A program made the position numbers and the translations under genes. Below, in pieces: positions 17,505 through 24,251 of a stretch of DNA of 43,676 bases. This DNA comes from Clostridiales bacterium. GTDB taxonomy: Bacteria > Bacillota > Clostridia > Christensenellales > Aristaeellaceae. Within the stretch, counting starts at the first letter, position 1. Every line of letters begins with the position of its first letter. The notes beneath the pieces are model-generated. The model ran no database searches. It was not told the origin of the DNA and saw only the letters and a list, made by a program, of their open reading frames with translations. The stretch lies in the NCBI GenBank assembly GCA_015056125.1, contig SVGW01000018.1, forward strand, positions 1 to 43,676, read 5' to 3'.

Positions 17505-17611
17505 ATAGGAGATCCTCCCTGGACTCCGGTATGCGATGGAGTGGCTTATAGCGCCTTGGTTTTTCCGCAAGAAGCTTGAGGAAACGGAAAAGCAATTTCA
17601 CGGGCACAAAG

Positions 17612-17671
17612 AAAACGAGAAAATGCCGGGAGAGAAAGCAAGCTTTCTCCAACCGGCATTTTTCTCGTTTT
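17612..17671. terminator. Large bidirectional hairpin between convergent GH2 and GH92-like genes
   Basis: Long inverted repeat: AAAACGAGAAAATGCCGG (17612-17629) pairs with CCGGCATTTTTCTCGTTTT (17653-17671) with one bulged base. The interior also pairs (GAGAAAGC-AA-GCTTTCTC), so almost the whole 60 bases fold. A and T runs at the edges would serve as a terminator for both strands. This is the main content of the 386-base gap 17464-17849. Confidence 0.7.
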
Positions 17672-17791
17672 CCCGGATGCATAGCATCCGGCTGGCGGCA
17701 ATTTGCCAACCTGTCCGTGGGCGATAAGCGTTCCTTCTGCTGCACCGGCACATTGCTTTTAAATGGCGATTGCAATATCCGGAGGATGGGT

Positions 17792-17831
17792 CCAGGGACA
17801 ACGTCCCTGGCGGGGCGAGGGGCAGCGCCCC
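17792..17831. repeat. Tandem GC-rich hairpins, probable dispersed repeat
   Basis: CCAGGGA-caacg-TCCCTGG (17792-17810) is followed immediately by GGGGCG ... CGCCCC (17812-17831). Two adjacent perfect stems just beyond the 3' end of the GH92-like gene. Without a U-run they look like a REP-type palindromic unit rather than a terminator. Confidence 0.5.
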
Positions 17832-17849
17832 ATGATTCCCCTTCCCCGC

Positions 17850-19868
17850 TCAGTTGCAGGGTTCCTTGCTCATTTCCAGCACCAGTTCGCCGCCCTGCAT
17901 CATTTCGGTTACAGCAAAGGCCATGGTGGAAAGGACTTTGCCATGGAGCAGCGCTTTCTTTACATAGATGCCCTCGCCCACCCTGCGCACGGTGAAATCC
18001 TTGCCATTGGCCAAATGCATCACGGCTTTTTGCAGCCTGGGGGTGCCGATATACATCAGATTCTGGCCGCTGGCTGGGAAAATACCCATCACATTCCACA
18101 TATACAGGCTGCTCAACCCGCCGGAATCGTTATTGCCGGGCAGGCCGCCCCGGCCCTCGGTGAACATGTATTCGCAGCCTGCATGGATCACTTCGCACAG
18201 CCGGTCGTGGCGATCGGCATAGTAATAAGAATAGGGGGTTTCCATATCGGTTTCATTATTGAAGCCTTCAAATTTGCCCGCTTCCGGATTGGTGGTATCA
18301 AAGCCAAAGAATTGATCCAGCAGCTTGGCATAGCCTTCCTTGCCCCCGGCGATATCCAAACGGGTATCCATATCATGCATCAGGCGGAAAGAATAATTCC
18401 AGTTATTTCCTTCATAGAAGAAACCCTCATTGGAAAGCAGTCCCGTTTTCCTGTCAAAGGCAGCGGTCCATTTTTTCGCCAGCTCCCGGCACACCTTTTC
18501 CAGTTCCTCATCCCCTGCGGCCTTGGCCAGTTCCGCTGCGGCATTGCAGCCGTCCGCCACGTCCACATTATGAGCATACATCTGGCAAAGGCCCGTTTGC
18601 TTATACTGGGTCAATTTATCATCGGGCAGAATATCCCGGCGCAGCGCCCGGTTCACTTCGCCAAGATCCATCTTCACGCCCCGGTAATAGGCGTCCACCA
18701 ACACAAATTCTGAAAGCATGGAGGCCTGGGTGCTCAAATCCTGGGTAATTTCATGCTTATTGAGCATCAGGCAGTGGGGCAACACGCCATAATTCCGGGA
18801 AATGGCGGTGATGGTGCGCACCAGGCGTTCGCTAAGCTCAGGATACAGGCTCATCAGCAGGGGCGTCTGGGTCTTATACTGATCCCAGAGGGTGGCCAGA
18901 TCCAGAATGCAGGCTTCTTCATCGTCATACCAGCAGCTGTCCCCCGTCCAATCGCTGGGTTTCACCAAAGTATGATAATAGTTGGAATAGAAAATCCTCT
19001 TTTCTCGCTCATTGTTTGCTTCAATCTCCACATAGGAAAGGGCCTTTTCCCAAGCATCCTCGGCCTGCTGGGCCAGCAGATCAAAATCCTGATTCAGCTC
19101 ATCCATGCCCTTGGCCGCCGTTTCAAAGGAACGGGGAGAAAGGCCCAGCGCCATGCGCACCTGGCCGGCAGGCAGATCGGTAAAGATGCAGCCGTTATCC
19201 CATTTTTTCGCCTTGCTGCCGGGACAGCGCACCTGGAATTTGATCTCCACCCCGTGCAGGATCGCTTTGCAGCGCACGGTATCCTCCTCAATAATCTCGC
19301 ATTCCATACCGCCGCAGGGCGTGATGGCGGGAATCACGCCGTCATGAGTGAAATCGACGGCGATGCTGCCCCCTGCCTTGGGGAAAGTATAGCGATGATG
19401 GGCCGCCCAGGGGGTCACCGTCATTTCCCCACGGATGCCCCGCTCCCGCATGGTTACGGCATAGTAGCCGGGGCGGCCACTTTCATCTTGCATCATATCA
19501 GGCTCCAGGCCCTTTTCCAAATCATCCCCGAAAAAGGGCACGGTCACTGCATAGTTGTAGTAGGTGCGGATGGCGCCGGTGCCGGAATCGTGAAGATGGG
19601 CAAAGCCGCGGATGGTGCCTTCCTCCATGATAATGGGCACCTTCACCGGCCCCGCGCCGCTGTTCATGCCGATATTGCCGTAGCCGGAAGAATAGCCGCC
19701 GCTGTAAGCGCCTGCGCTGATGCGGCCAAAGGGCAGGAAGGCCGCCGGGCTGGTGTTGCCCACCCGGCCCTTGATGAATTCCCATTCCGCCGCTACGCCC
19801 TGGGGCGTGGGCAAATCAATGGCGCCGCAGCCATAGAATACGTCCACATAGCTTGTCAGTTTATTCAT
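17850..19868 (-). CDS. GH92-like glycosidase (alpha-mannosidase family), cytoplasmic
   Basis: 672 residues. The overall pattern of GH92 is present: an N-terminal domain with the YVDVFYG start and LPFG, a CDFTHDG-like strand region, and an alpha/alpha catalytic domain with NETDMETPYSYYY near 540 and PGNNDSGGLSSLYMWNVMGIFP-type residues near 575 (Asp retained). GH92 enzymes are calcium-dependent exo-alpha-mannosidases, mostly secreted in Bacteroidetes; here no signal peptide is seen. The start is the ATG at 19868 because GGAGGGGAAAT precedes it. The catalytic loop differs from the usual GNDDCGQ motif, so substrate may differ from mannose. Promoter and operator-like palindromes lie upstream; it diverges from the SCIFF gene. 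Confidence 0.8.
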   Translation of the reverse strand: MNKLTSYVDVFYGCGAIDLPTPQGVAAEWEFIKGRVGNTSPAAFLPFGRISAGAYSGGYSSGYGNIGMNSGAGPVKVPIIMEEGTIRGFAHLHDSGTGAIRTYYNYAVTVPFFGDDLEKGLEPDMMQDESGRPGYYAVTMRERGIRGEMTVTPWAAHHRYTFPKAGGSIAVDFTHDGVIPAITPCGGMECEIIEEDTVRCKAILHGVEIKFQVRCPGSKAKKWDNGCIFTDLPAGQVRMALGLSPRSFETAAKGMDELNQDFDLLAQQAEDAWEKALSYVEIEANNEREKRIFYSNYYHTLVKPSDWTGDSCWYDDEEACILDLATLWDQYKTQTPLLMSLYPELSERLVRTITAISRNYGVLPHCLMLNKHEITQDLSTQASMLSEFVLVDAYYRGVKMDLGEVNRALRRDILPDDKLTQYKQTGLCQMYAHNVDVADGCNAAAELAKAAGDEELEKVCRELAKKWTAAFDRKTGLLSNEGFFYEGNNWNYSFRLMHDMDTRLDIAGGKEGYAKLLDQFFGFDTTNPEAGKFEGFNNETDMETPYSYYYADRHDRLCEVIHAGCEYMFTEGRGGLPGNNDSGGLSSLYMWNVMGIFPASGQNLMYIGTPRLQKAVMHLANGKDFTVRRVGEGIYVKKALLHGKVLSTMAFAVTEMMQGGELVLEMSKEPCN

Positions 19869-19945
19869 ATTTCCCCTCCAAAATGTTTTTTCCAACTTAA
19901 ATGCCGCCATATCGCAGGCAGGAATTTCTTTCCCTTTATTGATTC

Positions 19946-19959
19946 ACCGCAATTACGGT
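19946..19959. promoter_or_regulatory. Near-palindrome in the leader of the GH92-like gene
   Basis: ACCGCAATTACGGT, a 14-base near-perfect palindrome (12 of 14 symmetric) lying between the predicted transcript start and the ATG at 19868. Its size suits a repressor site, but no regulator gene is adjacent. Confidence 0.3.
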
Positions 19960-19995
19960 ATTTCCTGCTTTTTCGTCCCACAAGCTATAAAATAC

Positions 19996-20024
19996 ATGCT
20001 ATCATTTCCTGCGATAGCAAACAA
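19996..20024 (-). promoter_or_regulatory. Promoter and operator-like inverted repeat for the GH92-like gene
   Basis: On the minus strand, TTGTTT (20019-20024), 17 bases, TAGCAT (19996-20001). The inverted repeat TGCTATC (19997-20003) / GATAGCA (20013-20019), nine bases apart, lies across the spacer and -10 region. Binding there would block the promoter, as expected for sugar-responsive repression. Confidence 0.45.
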
Positions 20025-20053
20025 TTATTTTTTCCAAACTTCCTCATCCTTGG

Positions 20054-20082
20054 TTGACTTGAAAAATAGGCCGTGCTATAAT
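20054..20082 (+). promoter_or_regulatory. Strong promoter of the SCIFF precursor gene
   Basis: TTGACT at 20054-20059, a 17-base spacer, and a perfect TATAAT at 20077-20082, about 25 bases before the AGGAGG site. One of the best housekeeping promoters in the window, fitting high precursor expression. Confidence 0.85.
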
Positions 20083-20113
20083 AGGAATGATCATTATTTA
20101 GGAGGCTCCCCTT

Positions 20114-20263
20114 ATGAAGCATATTAAGACTCTGGACACCAAGAACCTTTGCGAAAGCTGCAAGAACGGCGGCTGCGGCGAATGCCAGACTTCCTGCCAG
20201 TCTGCCTGCAAGACCAGCTGCGGCATTGCCAACCAGGAATGCGAAAAGAAGGAAACCAAGTAA
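20114..20263 (+). CDS. scfA: SCIFF ranthipeptide precursor (six-cysteines-in-forty-five)
   Basis: 49 residues starting MKHIKTL, with the core GGCGECQTSCQSACKTSC and a later NQEC. These give the six classical SCIFF cysteines at 21, 24, 28, 32, 36 and 43. The radical SAM maturase encoded next forms thioether links from Cys sulfur to non-alpha carbons (ranthipeptide class). AGGAGG sits eight bases before the ATG and a strong promoter precedes it. Odd point: two additional cysteines, C13 and C16 (CESC), lie ahead of the conserved core where the typical family member has none. The final function of SCIFF peptides is not settled; roles in signalling have been proposed. Confidence 0.95.
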   Translation: MKHIKTLDTKNLCESCKNGGCGECQTSCQSACKTSCGIANQECEKKETK

Positions 20264-20282
20264 AACTGAATTCTTTTCCCGA

Positions 20283-20309
20283 AAATGCCGCTCATCTGCG
20301 GCATTTTTT
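20283..20309 (+). terminator. Attenuating terminator between SCIFF precursor and maturase
   Basis: ATGCCGC-tcatct-GCGGCAT followed by a run of T. Partial read-through would give abundant short precursor mRNA and less maturase mRNA, a common arrangement for RiPP genes. Confidence 0.85.
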
Positions 20310-20338
20310 GTGATTATTGATATATAGGAGAAAAAGCC

Positions 20339-21718
20339 ATGATTCATTGCTATCAATTGGGCGGCCTCAATATCGTATTGGATATTTACTCCGGCTCCGT
20401 GCACGTGGTGGACGAAGTGGCCTACGATATCATCGGCATGTATGAAAATACGCCTAAAGAAGAAATCATTGAAAAGATTCTTCAAAAATATCCCAATCGG
20501 GAGGAAGTGAATCAGGAAGAAATCGAAGGCTGCTTTGAGCAGATAGAAGAATTGCGCAAGGCGGGCAAGCTCTTTACTCCGGATACTTTCTCCCCCATGG
20601 CGGGCACGCTGAAAGCCAAAACCTCCGGCGTGGTAAAGGCCCTGTGCCTGCATATTGCCCATGCCTGCAATCTCAATTGCTCTTATTGCTTTGCCAGCCA
20701 GGGGAAATACCAAGGCGAGCGGGCCCTGATGAGCTTTGAAGTGGGCAAACAGGCTTTGGATTTCCTCATGGATCATTCCACCGGCCGGCGCAACCTGGAA
20801 GTGGACTTTTTTGGCGGCGAACCCCTGATGAATTTTGATGTAGTAAAGCAGCTGGTGGCCTATGCCCGGGAGCAAGAAAAGGCCCGGGGCAAAAATTTCC
20901 GCTTCACCCTCACCACCAACGGCATGCTCATTGATGATGACGTGATCGAATTTGCCAATAAAGAAATGAGCAATGTGGTGCTCAGCCTGGATGGACGAAA
21001 AGAAGTGCACGATCGCTTCCGGGTGGACTATCAGGGCAAGGGCAGCTGGGAAAAAATCGTGCCCAAGTTCCAGAAGCTGGTGGAAGCCCGAGGGCACAAG
21101 AATTATTATATGCGGGGCACCTTCACCCACCATAATCCCGATTTTTTAAACGACATCAAAGAAATGCTGAACCTGGGCTTTACGGAACTGAGCATGGAGC
21201 CTGTGGTGTGCGCGCCTGATGATCCATCCGCCCTGACGGAGGAGGATCTGCCCATCGTGATGGAGCAGTATGAGCAGCTTGCCCAACTGATGCTGGAAAG
21301 AAGAAAGGCTGGCAAGCCCTTCACCTTCTACCACTACATGATCGATCTAAAGGGCGGCCCCTGCATTTACAAGCGCATTTCCGGCTGCGGCTCGGGCACC
21401 GAATACATGGCTGTCACCCCCTGGGGCGATTTGTATCCCTGCCATCAATTTGTAGGGGATGAAAAATTCAAGCTGGGCAATGTGTGGGATGGCGTCACCA
21501 ATCATCCCATCCAAGGGGAATTTGCCGCCTGCAACGTGTATTCCCGGCCCGAATGCCAGGATTGCTGGGCCAAGCTGTATTGCTCCGGGGGCTGCGCCGC
21601 CAATGCCTATCACGCCACCGGAAAGATCACCGGCATTTATGAATCGGGCTGCCAGCTTTTCCGCAAGCGTATGGAATGCGCCATTATGTTGGAAGCCGCC
21701 AAGGCCCTGGAAGAATAA
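20339..21718 (+). CDS. scfB: SCIFF radical SAM maturase (SPASM-domain thioether-forming enzyme)
   Basis: 459 residues, usual length. The N-terminal part is a RiPP-recognition-like region starting MIHCYQLGG. The radical SAM motif CNLNCSYC has its three cluster cysteines at 110, 114 and 117. The SPASM region runs from about 345, with CHQF, CQDCW, CSGGCAANAY and a last Cys in ESGCQLF for the auxiliary clusters. It should install Cys-to-side-chain thioethers in the 49-residue precursor encoded 75 bases upstream. TAGGAGA precedes the ATG. The terminator in the gap limits its level relative to the precursor. The decarboxylase gene follows after three bases. Confidence 0.95.
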   Translation: MIHCYQLGGLNIVLDIYSGSVHVVDEVAYDIIGMYENTPKEEIIEKILQKYPNREEVNQEEIEGCFEQIEELRKAGKLFTPDTFSPMAGTLKAKTSGVVKALCLHIAHACNLNCSYCFASQGKYQGERALMSFEVGKQALDFLMDHSTGRRNLEVDFFGGEPLMNFDVVKQLVAYAREQEKARGKNFRFTLTTNGMLIDDDVIEFANKEMSNVVLSLDGRKEVHDRFRVDYQGKGSWEKIVPKFQKLVEARGHKNYYMRGTFTHHNPDFLNDIKEMLNLGFTELSMEPVVCAPDDPSALTEEDLPIVMEQYEQLAQLMLERRKAGKPFTFYHYMIDLKGGPCIYKRISGCGSGTEYMAVTPWGDLYPCHQFVGDEKFKLGNVWDGVTNHPIQGEFAACNVYSRPECQDCWAKLYCSGGCAANAYHATGKITGIYESGCQLFRKRMECAIMLEAAKALEE

Positions 21719-21721
21719 AAA

Positions 21722-23062
21722 ATGGATACGCCTATTTGCGATTTTGTGAAAGAATACGCCAAGGGAAACGCCCTTCGCCTGCATATGCCGGGCCATAAGG
21801 GCGCTTCCCTTCTTGGGATGGAAAAATGGGATATCACCGAAATTCCCGGCGCGGATGTGCTCTATCATTGTGATGGCATCATCAAAAAAAGCCAGGAAAA
21901 CGCCGCCGCCCTCTTTGGCACCGCCAGGACGCTGTATTCTGCCGAAGGTTCTTCCCTTTCCATCCGGGCCATGCTGTATCTGGCCCTGGCCCATGGAAAA
22001 AGCCACGGCAGGCCTCCTGTGATCCTGGCTGGCCGCAATGCCCATAAGACCTTTATGACCGCAGCGGCGCTATTGGATCTTCAAGTGCGCTGGCTGTATC
22101 CCCAGGAAAGCGATGCCCTTATTTCCTGCGCAATCACGCCCCGGCAGCTGGAAGAAGCCCTGGATGCCATGGCCGATCTTCCCATGGCCGTCTATATCAC
22201 CAGCCCGGATTATCTGGGCAATCTGGCGGATATCAAAGGCCTTTCTCAGGTGTGCCAAAAAATGCAGGTGCCCCTCCTGGTGGATCATGCCCATGGTGCG
22301 TATCTTCGCTTCCTCTCCCCTTCCTTGCATCCCATGGATCTGGGAGCCGATCTTTGCTGCGATTCTGCCCACAAAACGCTCCCCGTGCTCACCGGCGGCG
22401 GATATCTGCATATTTCCCCTGATGCGCCCCCTTTGTTTTCGGAGCTTGCCTCGGAAGCCATGGCGCTTTTTGCCTCCACCAGCCCCTCCTATCTGATCCT
22501 GCAGTCTCTGGATGCGGCCAATGCCTATCTGGCGGATGGATACCGGGAAAAGCTGGCGTGTTTTACGGAGAAAATTGCTCATTTAAAAGCACGGCTTCTC
22601 GCCCACGGATACGCGCTGGCCGGTACAGAGCCGATGAAAATTACCCTTTCTCCCAAATCCTTCGGATATACAGGGGAAGCAGTCGCCGATTATCTCGCCC
22701 ATCAGGATATTTACTGCGAATTTTTTGATCCCGATTTTATCACCCTGATGCTCACCCCGGAAACGGAGGAAGATGGGCTTGGTCGCCTGGAAAAGGCCCT
22801 CCTTGCCCTTCCGGCCCGACCCCCTATCCAAGAAAAGCCGCCCCTCCCCGGAACGCCTGAAATCGCCTGCTCCCTGCGGGAGGCGATGTTTGCCCCCTCC
22901 CAGGAATTGCCCGTTGAAAAATGCCTTCATCGGGTGTTGGCAGCAGCCCATGTTGCCTGCCCTCCTGCGGTGCCCATTCTGGTGAGCGGGGAAAAAATCG
23001 ATGAAGCCGCCCTGCGCTGCTTCCAATATTACGGCGTCACCCACTGCCGAGTAGTCAAATAA
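21722..23062 (+). CDS. Orn/Lys/Arg decarboxylase-family PLP enzyme, fold-type I
   Basis: 446 residues. The N terminus has RLHMPGHKG, followed by the HCDGIIKKSQENAAALFG region, VDHAHGAY, and the PLP lysine K218 in SAHKTLPVLTGGG. All are family hallmarks. The C-terminal domain is shorter than in the large inducible decarboxylases, as in Gram-positive SpeA-type arginine/lysine decarboxylases. The product would be a polyamine precursor (agmatine, cadaverine or putrescine); the substrate is not readable. It begins three bases after the maturase stop, so it belongs to the same transcript. There is no clear separate ribosome site in the gap; the maturase tail offers only weak purines (GAAGAA). Confidence 0.9.
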   Translation: MDTPICDFVKEYAKGNALRLHMPGHKGASLLGMEKWDITEIPGADVLYHCDGIIKKSQENAAALFGTARTLYSAEGSSLSIRAMLYLALAHGKSHGRPPVILAGRNAHKTFMTAAALLDLQVRWLYPQESDALISCAITPRQLEEALDAMADLPMAVYITSPDYLGNLADIKGLSQVCQKMQVPLLVDHAHGAYLRFLSPSLHPMDLGADLCCDSAHKTLPVLTGGGYLHISPDAPPLFSELASEAMALFASTSPSYLILQSLDAANAYLADGYREKLACFTEKIAHLKARLLAHGYALAGTEPMKITLSPKSFGYTGEAVADYLAHQDIYCEFFDPDFITLMLTPETEEDGLGRLEKALLALPARPPIQEKPPLPGTPEIACSLREAMFAPSQELPVEKCLHRVLAAAHVACPPAVPILVSGEKIDEAALRCFQYYGVTHCRVVK

Positions 23063-23086
23063 AAAAGGCCATGACGGCCTTTTTTT
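23061..23086. terminator. Bidirectional terminator between decarboxylase and Ldh-family genes
   Basis: AAAAAAGGCC-atgac-GGCCTTTTTTT, symmetric with A and T runs on both sides. It overlaps both stop codons closely and serves the two convergent genes. Confidence 0.85.
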
Positions 23087-24191
23087 ATTTCAAGAGTTCC
23101 CCTTCATCAAAGTATGAAGCCAAGTCCATAGAAAGATCGTGGCACAGGTCCTGCATTTCCTTTACCGTGTTTTCATTTACGTCAATTCCGTTTTTCAATT
23201 TTTCCTGATACCGGATGGCTTCCTTTTCCCCATGGGTATAAATTTGCACCTGTTCATCTGCCCGCTTTGCATCCCTTAATTCCTGCATGAATACGCTCAG
23301 GCTATCCTTCATTTCCTGAGGGTTCCCAAAGATTTTAGGATCAATCACCACAAAGGAATGGCAGGTGCCCGCCCCTTCCCCGGGCTTTCTCACGTGATGG
23401 TTGGAAGTAGCACCGCCGGACGCAATGGCGCACAGAATTTCACAAATCATGCTAAAGCCATAGCCCTTATGGCTGCCCATTTCTTCCCTGTTGCCTCCAA
23501 GGGGCAGAATGCCGCCGCCATTTTTATTGATGATACACTGCAGCGCCCGATCCGCGCTGTCGGTCACATGCCCTTCTTCATCAATGGCCCATCCTTCTTG
23601 CAGGGGCTTATCCGCTTTCTTATATACCTCCAATTTTCCCCGGGGCACCACCGTGGTGGCCGCATCAAACCAGAAAGGATAGGGATCGGCCGGCATAGCA
23701 AAAGCGATGGGATTGGAGCCCAGCACGGCCTGGCGGGCGTTGGTGTGCACGGCGATGGATTCGCTGTTGGTCATAGAAATGCCGATCAGGCCCGCATCGC
23801 AGGCCATTTTGCTGTAATACCCCGCGATGCCGTAGTGATTGGAATTGCGCACAGTCACAAAGGCCATGCCTGCTGCCTTCGCCTTTTCGATGGCCAATTG
23901 ATTGGCAAAATACCCGATCACCTGCCCCATACCCGAATGCCCGTCAATCACGGCAGAAACCGGGGTTTCAAACACGATCTCCGGCTTGGCGTCCACCCGG
24001 ATGGATTTTTTCATAATTCCCTGATGATACCGGACCAGCCGCTGCACCCCATGGGATTCGATACCGTATAAATCCGCCAGCAGCAACACATCGGTAATGA
24101 TTCTTGCTTCTTCCCGATCAAATCCAAAGCCCTCAAAGGCATCCTGACAAAATGCCCGCAGATGGGGCTCCTGCAATTTTACATAGCCCAT
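23085..24191 (-). CDS. Ldh-family NAD(P)-dependent 2-hydroxyacid oxidoreductase (malate/L-lactate/ureidoglycolate type)
   Basis: 368 residues. Family features: an ESHGVQRL active-site region near 45-52, VRNSNHYG near 119 and the HKGYG motif near 267. The family reduces or oxidises small 2-keto/2-hydroxy acids (malate, lactate, ureidoglycolate, 2,3-diketogulonate). The ATG at 24191 follows AAGGAGAG. It is the last gene of a minus-strand run with GH78-like, M20 peptidase and aldo/keto reductase genes. The pairing with rhamnosidase-like enzymes suggests a role in breakdown of sugar acids, but nothing fixes the substrate. Confidence 0.88.
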   Translation of the reverse strand: MGYVKLQEPHLRAFCQDAFEGFGFDREEARIITDVLLLADLYGIESHGVQRLVRYHQGIMKKSIRVDAKPEIVFETPVSAVIDGHSGMGQVIGYFANQLAIEKAKAAGMAFVTVRNSNHYGIAGYYSKMACDAGLIGISMTNSESIAVHTNARQAVLGSNPIAFAMPADPYPFWFDAATTVVPRGKLEVYKKADKPLQEGWAIDEEGHVTDSADRALQCIINKNGGGILPLGGNREEMGSHKGYGFSMICEILCAIASGGATSNHHVRKPGEGAGTCHSFVVIDPKIFGNPQEMKDSLSVFMQELRDAKRADEQVQIYTHGEKEAIRYQEKLKNGIDVNENTVKEMQDLCHDLSMDLASYFDEGELLK

Positions 24192-24251
24192 TTTTTTCTC
24201 TCCTTTTCAGAATCATACTTTTGCCCAGATACATGATAGGATCGGTTGTTA

